Source: JASJBU01 sp965372385 (GTDB taxonomy: Bacteria; Pseudomonadota; Gammaproteobacteria; Chromatiales; Chromatiaceae). Taken from it: a stretch of 16,617 nucleotides of DNA. Within the stretch, counting starts at the first letter, position 1. Every line of letters begins with the position of its first letter. A program made the position numbers and the translations under genes. The DNA lies in contig CBDVCD010000045.1 in NCBI GenBank assembly GCA_965372385.1, forward strand, positions 1 through 16,617, given 5' to 3'. The notes below the pieces were generated by a model. That model was not told where the DNA came from. It worked only from the letters and a program-made list of their open reading frames with translations, and made no database searches. Positions 1 to 7,754 of this stretch are shown piece after piece.

Positions 1-134
1 GCAGGCACAGGATGTGCTGGAGCGACCCTCGACCTGCACCCCCAAAAACGCACACGCCCTCCATGGACGGAGTAGTGTTGCGGGAGGCATGAAGCCGGGA
101 GCGACCTCTACCCCGTCCAACTGCAGATTCTAGG
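1..134. other. Repeat-like non-coding stretch upstream of feoC
   Basis: No convincing gene. One frame is open from base 2 to a TAG at 131-133, just before the FeoC start, but its translation is rich in Ser, Pro, Thr and Arg with no hydrophobic segment. It does not look like the membrane C-terminus of FeoB, which often precedes feoC. The 9-mer GGAGCGACC occurs at 19-27 and again at 98-106. Bases 57-70 form a near-palindrome centred on CCATGG with one mismatched pair. Repeated words and a palindrome suggest a dispersed intergenic repeat, but this cannot be proved from one copy. Confidence 0.3.
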
Positions 135-413
135 ATGATCCTCTCGCAGATCAAGCGCTATCTTGCCGAACGCGGTCAGGCGACCCTGGCGGATATTGCG
201 CTGCATTGCGATGCGGAGCCGGATGCGGTGAGGGGGATGTTGGAGCATTGGATCAGGAAGGGCAAAGTGGAGAGGCGCATGGCCAGCGACTTCTGTGGTT
301 CGAGTTGCGGCAGCTGTGATCCCGCAACGGTGGAGATCTATTTTTGGCTTGGGGAAAAGCTAACCCCAGATAGCCAAAGGATGCACTTCAATCTGGGCTG
401 TCAGAAGCAGTAG
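135..413 (+). CDS. feoC: FeoC-like winged-helix iron-transport regulator
   Basis: This is a 92-residue protein of the FeoC family, small cytoplasmic partners of the FeoB ferrous-iron transporter. In studied members they bind an iron-sulfur cluster and affect FeoB stability or expression. Residues 1-48 have the winged-helix pattern: MILSQIKRYL, then ATLADIALHCDAEPDAVRGMLEHWIRKGKVER. A cysteine group follows at C54, C58 and C61 (CGSSCGSC), with C89 near the end, in the place where enterobacterial FeoC carries its cluster cysteines. The length fits the family (about 75-95). The start is the first ATG after an in-frame stop at 90-92. It has only a weak AGG next to it, so translation may depend on an upstream gene. 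No FeoA or FeoB is visible in the window; if present, feoAB would lie off the left edge. Confidence 0.8.
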   Translation: MILSQIKRYLAERGQATLADIALHCDAEPDAVRGMLEHWIRKGKVERRMASDFCGSSCGSCDPATVEIYFWLGEKLTPDSQRMHFNLGCQKQ

Positions 414-553
414 TCTGACTGCATTGTTATAGGAAAAAGCTCCACCCAGGCTACATTGGATTCGAACTGCTTGCGGAATGTGGAGGGCAGTCTTGTCTCG
501 TGCCTTCCAGGTGAGAGGGTCAATATGGCCAGCCATTATTAGCTTTCCGAGGC

Positions 554-1141
554 TTACTTCTTGAGCTTGATCACCAACGTGCTGATATTGTTATCACTGG
601 CCAGCCGGCGCACACGGTTTAATTCAGATTGTTTGCGGAAGGGGCCACTGCGTACCCGGTGATAGGTGTCCCGATTGTTGATGCTGACCTTCTGGATCCC
701 CGCTTCGATCCCGATCAAGGCCAGACGTGCCTTCATGCGGTCCGCATCCACGAATTTGCGGAAGGAGCCCATTTGCAGAATATAGGCATCCTTGGACTCA
801 CTCGCGGTGGATCGCTCCTCAACCTGAGCGGCTGGTGGGCTGGACACTCTGGGAGGCAGTATCTCCTCATCCGGGATCACCACCTCCATCTCCGGCAGGA
901 TGGTGTAGAACTCGAACTGGGGTTTGGGTGCTGGATTGCGTTTGGCTTCCGCCGATTGAGGCGTGGGTGAAGGCATGCCGGGCACCTTCCCGACCGCCAG
1001 ATCGGGAGCCAGTTTCAGCCAGACCAGTCCCATGGCAAAGGCGCCGGTGATGATCCCGCCGAAGAACCACAGGCCACTGCTGCAGCGCTTGCTATTTCTG
1101 CTTTTTGCTTTCGCTGAGGCTCGATTTTTGTAATCCGCCAT
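554..1141 (-). CDS. SPOR-domain membrane protein, FtsN-like
   Basis: This 195-residue protein is probably an inner-membrane, periplasm-facing protein that binds denuded septal peptidoglycan. A basic cytoplasmic N-terminus (residues 1-20) precedes one membrane segment at about 23-43. A Pro-rich linker follows, holding the FEFYTILPEMEVVIPDEE motif (76-93) typical of this FtsN-like group. A SPOR domain occupies about 118-193, beginning AYILQMGSF and including YHRVRSGPF. It starts 4 bases after the argS stop codon, so the two are one transcription unit. The same argS-SPOR order is known in Pseudomonas, where hslVU comes next; here a convergent feoC follows instead. It may act in cell division like FtsN, but it is shorter than E. 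coli FtsN (319 residues) and could be a paralogue. Confidence 0.88.
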   Translation of the reverse strand: MADYKNRASAKAKSRNSKRCSSGLWFFGGIITGAFAMGLVWLKLAPDLAVGKVPGMPSPTPQSAEAKRNPAPKPQFEFYTILPEMEVVIPDEEILPPRVSSPPAAQVEERSTASESKDAYILQMGSFRKFVDADRMKARLALIGIEAGIQKVSINNRDTYHRVRSGPFRKQSELNRVRRLASDNNISTLVIKLKK

Positions 1142-1145
1142 GGAG

Positions 1146-2906
1146 TTACATCTTTTCCGGGGCGGAGACGCCCAGCAGGTTGAGGCCGTTACGCAGCACC
1201 TGACGGGTGGCCAGGATCAGTTTCAAACGCGCGTCCCGCAGGGCGGTATCGTCGATGAGAAACTTGTGGGCGTTGTAGTAGGTGTGAAAATCGTTGGCCA
1301 GTTCCCGCAGATAGTGGGTGAGCTGATGGGGTTCCTCGTTCAGGGCGGCTGATTCCACCAGCTCCGGATACCGGGAGAGACTCACCAGCAGGGCCTGTTC
1401 GTGGGGCTCAGTGAGCAGCTCCAGATTTTCACGCCCCGGGCTGAGTTCGATATTGATGCCCTTTTCCGCGGCCTGCTGTAGCACGCTGCAGACCCGGGCA
1501 TGGGCATACTGCACGTAGTAGACCGGATTGTCGCTGGACTGGGATTTGGCCAGGTCCATATCGAAGTCCAGATGTTGCTCACACTTGCGCATCACGTAGA
1601 AGAAACGGGCGGCGTCCGAACCTACCTCCTTGCGCAATTCCCGCAGGGTGACGAACTGGCCGGAGCGGGTCGACATCTGCACCTTTTTGCCACCCCGGTA
1701 GAGGATGGCGAACTGCACCAGCAGCACGTCGAGCTTGGAGGGATCATCCCCCAGCGCCTGTAGAGCGGCCTTGACCCGCGGCACATAGCCGTGGTGGTCG
1801 GCGCCCCAGACATCGATCACCCGTTCGAAACCCCGCTCCAGCTTGTCCATGTGGTAGGCGATGTCTGAGGCGAAGTAGGTGGTCTGACCGTTTTTCCGTT
1901 CCACTACCCGGTCCTTCTCATCGCCGAAATCAGTGGATTTGAACCAGAGGGCGCCATCCTTCTCATACAGATAGCCCCCCTTGCGCAGTCGCTCGATGGC
2001 CTTGTTCACCGCGCCGCTCTCGGTCAGGCTGCGCTCGGAGTACCATTCGTCATAGTGGGTGCCGAACAGCTCCAGGTCGTCGCGGATATCGTCGAGGATG
2101 GTGTTCAGCCCCAGCTCGAAGACGAAGCGGTAACGATTGTCCCCCAGCAGCTGTTTGGCACGCACGATGAGGGCATCGATATGCAACTCTTTGTCACCGC
2201 CGGCCGGTTCATCGGCCGGGATATCCGCGAACAACTCCGCGGCGCTGTGCTTGTAGTGTTCGCCATGATCCCGGTGCAGGGTGGCGGCGATGTCCCAGAC
2301 ATAGTCACCCCGGTAGCCGTTGCTGGGGAAGACCAGCTGCTCGTCGCACAGCTCGAGATAACGCAGCCAGACCGAGGTGCCGAGGATATCCATCTGGCGT
2401 CCCGCGTCATTGACATAGTATTCGCGGTGCACCTCGAAGCCTACCGCTGCCAGCAGATCAGCGACGACTGAGCCATAGGCGGCGCCACGCCCGTGCCCTA
2501 CATGTAGTGGTCCGGTAGGATTGGCGGAGACGAACTCCACCTGCACCCGCTTGCCTGCGCCCAGGTCGCTACGGCCGAACTCTGGTCCCTGCTGCAGAAT
2601 GGTGGGGATCAGCTGGTGATAGGCGCTGGGGGCGAGATAGAAGTTGATGAAACCGGGTCCGGCAATCTCCGTACGGGTGATCAGCTCTGATGCCGGTAGC
2701 GCGGCGAGTAGTTTTTCCGCGAGATCCCGGGGCTTGGCGCGCGCAACCTTGGCCAGTACCATGGCGACATTGGTGGCGAAATCCCCGTGTTTGCTGTCCC
2801 GGGTCCGTTCGATATTCGGCACCGGTAGTGCGTCGGCGGGTATCGTGCCTTCACTGGCGAGGCACTGCAGCGCCCCGGAGACCAAATGCTGGATCTGACT
2901 CTTCAT
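1146..2906 (-). CDS. argS: Arginyl-tRNA synthetase
   Basis: This cytoplasmic class I enzyme charges tRNA-Arg with arginine using ATP. The protein has 586 residues, usual for the family. The N-terminal tRNA-recognition domain spans about 3-90. The class I signature SANPTGPLHVGHGR is at 127-140, with HVGH (135-138) as the HIGH motif. MSTRSG at 411-416 stands where other class I enzymes have KMSKS. The DALR-type anticodon-binding domain covers about 460-586, opening with PVYYVQYAHARV. The frame stays open upstream to 3125, but I place the start at the ATG at 2906: MKSQIQHLVSGAL matches the normal family N-terminus, and the 73 extra residues do not. It heads a two-gene unit with the SPOR protein. 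No strong promoter stands out in the divergent gap at 2907-3108. Confidence 0.97.
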   Translation of the reverse strand: MKSQIQHLVSGALQCLASEGTIPADALPVPNIERTRDSKHGDFATNVAMVLAKVARAKPRDLAEKLLAALPASELITRTEIAGPGFINFYLAPSAYHQLIPTILQQGPEFGRSDLGAGKRVQVEFVSANPTGPLHVGHGRGAAYGSVVADLLAAVGFEVHREYYVNDAGRQMDILGTSVWLRYLELCDEQLVFPSNGYRGDYVWDIAATLHRDHGEHYKHSAAELFADIPADEPAGGDKELHIDALIVRAKQLLGDNRYRFVFELGLNTILDDIRDDLELFGTHYDEWYSERSLTESGAVNKAIERLRKGGYLYEKDGALWFKSTDFGDEKDRVVERKNGQTTYFASDIAYHMDKLERGFERVIDVWGADHHGYVPRVKAALQALGDDPSKLDVLLVQFAILYRGGKKVQMSTRSGQFVTLRELRKEVGSDAARFFYVMRKCEQHLDFDMDLAKSQSSDNPVYYVQYAHARVCSVLQQAAEKGINIELSPGRENLELLTEPHEQALLVSLSRYPELVESAALNEEPHQLTHYLRELANDFHTYYNAHKFLIDDTALRDARLKLILATRQVLRNGLNLLGVSAPEKM

Positions 2907-3108
2907 CGTTCTCGTCGGTTCTGGTGTTTCGAAGGCCGGTAAGGATAACAGGATCAGGCGACTTGCGGGGAGATGGACAGCCGAATTTTTATCTTCTGAT
3001 GCACTAAGTGGATTTCTGGCGAACGGCTGTAGTCCATAATTAGACAGGAATGTGAAAAACATTACCGGCCGAAATGTCTGTATGCCAGTCAACCCTGGAC
3101 GCAAGGAA

Positions 3109-3405
3109 ATGAACAAGCATCCCAATGTGATTCATCCCCAACACTGTTTCTGTCAGGTACCCGAACCGGAACTCCGCTTCTGGATGCGGAAACGCTATAT
3201 TGAGGGTATCTCCACCATCGAGCTGATAAATTCCACCGACAACCCACATGAAAGAGAGGTAATCAGCATTGTTTCCATGCTAGACCTTGACGAAGAAGAG
3301 ATGTTGGGCCTGATGGGTGATGTGGAAAAACCGTTCCACCATATTGTGCATTGTCGGGAAAAGTTAAAGAGGATGCTGGGTTTCGCTAAAATCTCTCAGA
3401 CATGA
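3109..3405 (+). CDS. Small conserved-looking protein of unknown function
   Basis: I do not recognise this family. From the ATG at 3109 it encodes 98 residues. It is probably cytoplasmic, with no membrane segment or signal peptide. Visible features are an N-terminal HPQHCFCQVPEPELRFW segment with a Cys-Phe-Cys pair, an acidic stretch LDLDEEEMLGLMGDVE, and a C-terminal HHIVHCREKLKRMLGF helix. The His/Cys content could suit metal binding, but no known motif is complete. The start is uncertain. An in-frame GTG at 3052 (AGGA two bases upstream) would add 19 residues, an ATG at 3082 would add 9, and the ATG at 3109 has AAGGA almost touching it. A CATAAT at 3035-3040 may be a -10 box, which favours a later start. 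It ends 16 bases before the next gene, so the two are probably cotranscribed. Confidence 0.6.
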   Translation: MNKHPNVIHPQHCFCQVPEPELRFWMRKRYIEGISTIELINSTDNPHEREVISIVSMLDLDEEEMLGLMGDVEKPFHHIVHCREKLKRMLGFAKISQT

Positions 3406-3421
3406 AAAGAGGAGAGTAGGT

Positions 3422-4141
3422 TTGACTAGAGAAGATGAGACCGGGGTAGATCGCCTGGTTGCCAGGCTGAAGCGGCACCCCTTGATCGCAATCCTGATCG
3501 TCATCGGATCGAGCCTGGTGGCACTCAGCCAGTTTACCGATGCGACGAGGAAATTGATTTCACTGGCGGATAACCTCTTTTCCCAGCCGGCCTATCGGCT
3601 GGTGAGTGAGGTTCCCGACACGAGCCTGATGTTGCGCTGGAATGGTTTGGTCTATGGTTGGCGGCATCCAGCCAGGGATCTGACCTTCAAAAACGAACTG
3701 AGGCTCCCTCTGGGGCTGAAAAACCGTGGGAATCTGCCTGCCCATATCGAACAGTTTCGCCTGCTCTAAGAATGGGGAGCTCAACAGATCACCTGGGAGG
3801 CGGTATGGAAGGCAAGGGAGTTTACCTGGGAACGCCAGGCGCCGATCGAACCGCAGATTCAGCAACAGCGTGACCGGCTGAAGCCTTTCTCCGTGGAGCC
3901 TGACAAACCGAGTCAGCATGAGACCATCGACTTTGTCCCGGTCGATTACCCGGAGGCGCTGGGTCAGGGCAGCTACCGGAACCTGCTACAGGCCAAGGTG
4001 AGCGGAACAGAGGGTTGGGTCGACCTGATGACCTTCAGCTTCACCATTCCCGCCGATTTCAAACTCGGGGATGAGCGAATCTCCCGCTATCAATACTGGC
4101 AGCAGTTTCCAGTCAAAATGCTGGGACAGGACGACGATTGA
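3422..4141 (+). pseudogene. Membrane-anchored unknown protein broken by an in-frame TAA
   Basis: One continuous frame of 239 codons is interrupted only by TAA at 3767-3769 (codon 116). It starts at TTG 3422, with a strong AGGAG at 3410-3414 seven bases upstream. The N-terminal part has a basic cytoplasmic end, one membrane segment at about residues 20-37 (HPLIAILIVIGSSLVAL) and the start of an external domain, ending at EQFRLL. After the TAA the same frame runs on for 123 codons without another stop. It reads EWGAQQITWEAVWKAREFTW and then YWQQFPVKMLGQDDD at the end, which is plausible protein. No ribosome-binding site precedes the later GTG at 3893. A single base change (for example TAA to CAA or GAA) would restore a 239-residue protein. 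Nonsense mutation is the simplest reading; sequencing error or stop readthrough are alternatives. The family is not recognised. Confidence 0.65.
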
Positions 4142-4152
4142 ATTGGGGCGGT

Positions 4153-6606
4153 TTAACCACGCAGAGCTGAGTGCTGGATGTCGAAAACGATATCCCCTTC
4201 CTGCAGTTCGACCCTGACCCGGTCCCCTTCCTTGCACTCGCCTTTGACGATTTTCATCGCCAGTGGGTTCTCCACCTGCCGCTCCACCTCGCGGCGCAGT
4301 GGGCGGGCGCCATAGACCGGGTTGAAGCCATCCTGTGCCAGCTTGTCGATGACCTGCTCGGTAACCTCCAGCTGAATCTCCTGCAGTGCCATGTGTTGCC
4401 TGAGCTCCTGCACGAACATCCCGGCGATCTGGCGTACATGCTGCTTTTCCAGATAGTGGAAGACGATCACGTCGTCGAGCCGGTTGAGAAATTCCGGTTT
4501 GAAGAATTTCTTCACCTCATGCAGCACCAGATGTTTGGCCTCTTCATAACTGGGGGTCGCGGATTGCACGAAACCGATAGGTCGCTTGTCCGGAGAGAGG
4601 GATTCGGTACCGAGATTCGAGGTGCCGATCAGGATGGTGTTGCGGAAGGAGACTGTGCGTCCCTGGGCGTCGGTGAGGTGACCTTCCTCCAGGATCTGCA
4701 ACAGCATGTTGAAGACATCCGGGTGGGCCTTCTCCACCTCGTCCAGCAACACTACCGTATAGGGGTTATGTCTGACTTTTTCGGTCAGTTGGCCACCTTC
4801 GCCATAGCCGATATAGCCGGGTGGCGCGCCGATCATCTTGGAGACCTCGTGCCGCTCCATGTACTCGGACATGTCGAGGCGGATGATGCGTGATTCGTCA
4901 TCCAGCAAAAAGGCCGCCAAGGCTCGTGCCAGTTCGGTTTTGCCGACGCCGGTGGGGCCGAGAAACAGGAATGAGCCGATCGGACGCCGATCAGAGGAGA
5001 TGCCGGCCCGGTTGCGTCGGATCGCATCGGCCACCGCGGTGACCGCATCCTCCTGGCCGACGATGCGCTTGTGCAGATTCTCTTCCATGCGCGAGAGCTT
5101 GTTTGCCTCCGATTCGACCATGCGCGCGACCGGGATGCCGGTCCAGTTGGCCACCACCTCGGCGATCTCTTCGGCGGTCACGGTGGAGTCCACTTTCCCC
5201 CGCTCCTGTTGCCAGGCCAGACGGGCCTCAGCGAGGCGCTGCTCGACCTGCAGGATCTCCATATGCAGCTGGGAGGCCTGCTCGTAGTCCCGCTGGTCAT
5301 AGCGTTCACCCTTTTCCCGTAACAGGCGCGCCCGCTGTTGCTCCAGCTCCTTGACCGGATGGGGGATGGAGATCAGCCGGATATGCTTTCGGGAACCCGC
5401 CTCGTCGATCAGGTCGACCGCCTTGTCCGGCAGGCGCCGATCCGAGATGTAACGCTCAGAGAGACGCGCGGCCGCCTCCAGGGCTTGCGGCAGATATTGA
5501 ATCTGGTGATGGTCTTCATAGCGGGGTGCTATGCCTTTAAGGATATTGATGCTCTCCTCGATGTTCGGCTCCCTCACCAGGACCGGATGGAAGCGCCGTT
5601 CCAGGGCCTTGTCCGCCTCCACGAAACGGTGGTATTCATCCAGGGTGTCGGCCCCGATCACCTGCAGGCTGCCCTGGGCCAGTGCGGTCTTCAGTAGGCT
5701 CGGGGCATCGATGCCGCCGCCTCCGGCCCCAGCGCCCACCACGGTGTGCAGTTCGTCGATAAACAGGATGACCTGGCCGTGGGCCTCGATCACCGCGTCG
5801 CGTACCGATTTGAGCCGTTCCTCGAATTCGCCCCGCATCTTGGCGCCGGCGATGATCTCGCCCATGTCCAGGGCGAGTAGTCGCTTGTTGAGCAGGGTGT
5901 CCGGCACGTCGGCATCCGCAATACGCTGGGCCAGTCCCTCGACGATGACCGTCTTGCCCACCCCGGCCTCGCCGATCAGGGCCGGGTTGTTCTTTTTGCG
6001 GCGGGAGAGGGTCTGGATCACCTGGTTGATCTCGTCCTCGCGCCCGATTACCGGATCCAAATCGCCAGCGCGGGCCATTTCAGTGAGATCCTTGGTATAT
6101 TGCTTGAGTGGATCTTGACGGCTCTCGGCGTCCTGTTCCTTCAGGGCTCGTCCGCCACGCAGATCCTTCAACGCCTGGCGGGCCTGCTGTTGGGAGATGC
6201 CGGCGTCCTTCAGCAGATTGGCAGTGAGCCCAGCCTTTTCGTCGAACATGGCCAGAAACAGAGTGCCCGTGCCAATATAGTCGTCTCCCAGGACCTGGGC
6301 CTCCTCATCGGCGATACGGAACACCTCGTTTACCTCCTGGGAGGCAATCACCTGGCTCGATTTCGCCTGGTAGGCATGTTGATGTTGTTGATGGATCTGG
6401 CCGACGATCCGGTCGATGGTCTTCTGGTGATCATGTAGCAGTCCCTCGAGAATCTTTACTGCCTCGGAATCCCGTTGAGAGAACAGGGCCAGCAGGATAA
6501 ATTCCGGGGTCAGCAGATTCTCTTGCAGGGCGACCATTTCGGAGACCGCCATGTCGAGGATATGGAGTACCTTCTGGGTGCTTTTTTGGACGTAGTTTTG
6601 AAACAT
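4153..6606 (-). CDS. ClpC-like double AAA+ ATPase (Clp/Hsp100 unfoldase)
   Basis: This 817-residue cytoplasmic Hsp100 ATPase uses ATP to unfold or disaggregate proteins. Domains in order: a double Clp-N domain (about 5-145); AAA1 with Walker A GEAGVGKT (212-219), Walker B VILFIDE (279-285) and arginine fingers R337-R338; a short coiled-coil middle domain (about 412-475); AAA2 with Walker A GPTGVGKT (550-557), Walker B VVLLDE (618-623), pore loop GYIGY (597-601) and sensor-2 GAR (766-768). The short middle domain and the segment DKRPIGFVQ (673-681), in the place of the ClpP-docking loop of ClpC (DKxxGFxxQ), point to ClpC rather than ClpB. Two positions are unusual: the AAA1 pore loop reads KMRG (256-259) instead of KYRG, and the sensor-1 stretch reads GADTLDEY instead of GATTLDEY. 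No adaptor or protease gene is adjacent. Length fits ClpC (about 810-850), while ClpB is near 860. Confidence 0.9.
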   Translation of the reverse strand: MFQNYVQKSTQKVLHILDMAVSEMVALQENLLTPEFILLALFSQRDSEAVKILEGLLHDHQKTIDRIVGQIHQQHQHAYQAKSSQVIASQEVNEVFRIADEEAQVLGDDYIGTGTLFLAMFDEKAGLTANLLKDAGISQQQARQALKDLRGGRALKEQDAESRQDPLKQYTKDLTEMARAGDLDPVIGREDEINQVIQTLSRRKKNNPALIGEAGVGKTVIVEGLAQRIADADVPDTLLNKRLLALDMGEIIAGAKMRGEFEERLKSVRDAVIEAHGQVILFIDELHTVVGAGAGGGGIDAPSLLKTALAQGSLQVIGADTLDEYHRFVEADKALERRFHPVLVREPNIEESINILKGIAPRYEDHHQIQYLPQALEAAARLSERYISDRRLPDKAVDLIDEAGSRKHIRLISIPHPVKELEQQRARLLREKGERYDQRDYEQASQLHMEILQVEQRLAEARLAWQQERGKVDSTVTAEEIAEVVANWTGIPVARMVESEANKLSRMEENLHKRIVGQEDAVTAVADAIRRNRAGISSDRRPIGSFLFLGPTGVGKTELARALAAFLLDDESRIIRLDMSEYMERHEVSKMIGAPPGYIGYGEGGQLTEKVRHNPYTVVLLDEVEKAHPDVFNMLLQILEEGHLTDAQGRTVSFRNTILIGTSNLGTESLSPDKRPIGFVQSATPSYEEAKHLVLHEVKKFFKPEFLNRLDDVIVFHYLEKQHVRQIAGMFVQELRQHMALQEIQLEVTEQVIDKLAQDGFNPVYGARPLRREVERQVENPLAMKIVKGECKEGDRVRVELQEGDIVFDIQHSALRG

Positions 6607-6829
6607 AGGCCCGTCAGTGAGTTGAGTTCGGTTCCTCTGGCGCTAATTATGTATGGAGCCTGTCGGATTGGAATAAACCCTTCTGCCATAGGTTGAAAGG
6701 GTACTACAGACATCATGCATAAAGAACAAAAATTGTAATTAAACTTCAAAGGGTATGGATAGTAACGGGCCGACCGGTTTACTATCCTTTGTCACCAATC
6801 ACCTGCAGTTATCATTACTGGAAAAAATC
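6607..6829. other. AT-rich divergent intergenic region
   Basis: This gap separates the ClpC-like gene (leftward) from the LEA-type lipoprotein gene (rightward) and must hold both promoters. The part at 6710-6755 is clearly richer in A and T than its surroundings. The 8-mer AAAGGGTA occurs at 6696-6703 and 6748-6755. TTGAAA at 6692-6697 could be a rightward -35, but no good -10 lies at normal spacing. I found no convincing heat-shock (sigma-32) promoter upstream of the Clp gene. Confidence 0.3.
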
Positions 6830-7699
6830 GTGAAGATTACCTTTATTCCTCCGCTGAGCCTGTTCCTGACCCTGTTTATCCTCAATGGTTGCTCCGGTCT
6901 CAATCAGGTGGGTCAGGCATTGGAGCAGCAGTTACCCAAGACAAGTGTGGAGGGGGTGCGTATCACCGCTCTCGATTTTGACGGGGTCGATCTGGCCTTC
7001 GATGTGCGGGTGGCCAATCCCAATCCAGTTGCCATCAGCCTGGCAGGATTGGACTACGATCTCCAGCTGGAGGGCAGTTCCTTCATGCAGGGCGACCAGC
7101 CTTTGGGAATGACGGTGGTGGCCAACGGTAAAAGCCAGGTTGAAGTACCCCTCAGGCTCGGTTTCCAGCAACTGTTCAACAGCTATCATCAGCTCAAGGA
7201 GCGTAACGAGGCCGGTTACGATCTGCTCCTGGGGTTGAGTTTCGATCTGCCGTTGTTGGGAAGGGTGCGTCTTCCAGTCAAATACAGTGGCAGACTTCCG
7301 GTGCCAAAGATTCCCCAGGTCGAGGTCAGGTCAATAAGCATGCAGCAGCTCAGTATGTCCGGGGCGGAGCTGCAACTGGAGCTGGATGTGGACAACCCCA
7401 ATGCCTTCTCCCTGTTGTTGAACCGGCTCAACTACAACCTGGAACTGAATGGACATCAGGTCAGTGATGGGTTGATGAACAAAGCGGTGCAGGTTGAAGA
7501 GGGTGGTAATGCCAGCATTAAGCTGCCGTTCTCCCTCAACTTTTTGCAATTGGGTGCAGGCCTCTATTCCGCGCTGTCCCAGGATAGGCCATTGAGCTAC
7601 AAACTCACCGGCGAGCTGGATGCCACCTCATCGAACGCCCTGATCGGTGCCTTCAGGTTACCTGTCACAAGCAGTGGCACGGTTGGAGTTGATCGTTAG
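6830..7699 (+). CDS. Lipoprotein with two LEA-2/WHy-type domains
   Basis: Probably an envelope lipoprotein of the late-embryogenesis-abundant type 2 (water stress and hypersensitive response) superfamily. The biochemical role of bacterial members is poorly known. From the GTG at 6830 it has 289 residues. A lipoprotein signal peptide (VKITFIPPLSLFLTLFILNGC) places the lipidated Cys at residue 21. Two similar beta-rich domains follow, marked by VANPNPVAISLAGLDYDLQLEG (first) and VDNPNAFSLLLNRLNYNLELNG (second). The repeated NPN turn and the following L-Y-L strand are the LEA-2 hallmark. The frame is also open from an ATG at 6755, but that start has poor spacing to a ribosome site and would push the signal peptide 25 residues inward. 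GTG 6830 has GGA seven bases upstream and gives a normal signal peptide. Confidence 0.8.
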   Translation: MKITFIPPLSLFLTLFILNGCSGLNQVGQALEQQLPKTSVEGVRITALDFDGVDLAFDVRVANPNPVAISLAGLDYDLQLEGSSFMQGDQPLGMTVVANGKSQVEVPLRLGFQQLFNSYHQLKERNEAGYDLLLGLSFDLPLLGRVRLPVKYSGRLPVPKIPQVEVRSISMQQLSMSGAELQLELDVDNPNAFSLLLNRLNYNLELNGHQVSDGLMNKAVQVEEGGNASIKLPFSLNFLQLGAGLYSALSQDRPLSYKLTGELDATSSNALIGAFRLPVTSSGTVGVDR

Positions 7700-7709
7700 C
7701 TGTTCTGGA

Positions 7710-7738
7710 TCGTCAATCCCCACGTTCCGTATTGACGA
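7710..7738. repeat. Perfect 8-bp inverted repeat
   Basis: TCGTCAAT at 7710-7717 and its exact reverse complement ATTGACGA at 7731-7738 are separated by 13 bases, starting 11 bases after the lipoprotein stop codon. It could be a transcript-end hairpin, but no T-run follows. It could equally be a protein-binding site for the downstream gene. The right arm contains a TTGACG resembling a -35 box, without a good -10 at normal spacing. Confidence 0.45.
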
Positions 7739-7754
7739 ACTAAAATTAAAGACA

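Noticed and set aside
455..470. GGATTCGAAC resembling the T-loop of a tRNA on the minus strand, possible tRNA fragment or attachment site
   Set aside because: The flanking bases do not form the T-stem, and there is no acceptor stem, anticodon arm or CCA end. A chance match is likely.
440..485. CTCCAC/GTGGAG inverted repeat as a two-way terminator between feoC and the SPOR gene
   Set aside because: The loop is 34 bases, the stem only 6 pairs and no T-run follows on either strand.
2907..3125. N-terminal extension of argS by 73 residues
   Set aside because: The added residues do not resemble ArgS, and the usual family N-terminus starts at the ATG at 2906. The extension would also overlap the divergent gene.
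3893..4141. Separate small gene starting at GTG 3893
   Set aside because: It is in the same frame as the upstream half, there is no ribosome site before it, and the protein-like sequence continues upstream to the TAA. It is better read as the second half of one broken gene.
6607..6760. Heat-shock (sigma-32) promoter upstream of the ClpC-like gene
   Set aside because: No CTTGAA-type -35 with a CCCCAT-type -10 at proper spacing was found on the minus strand.
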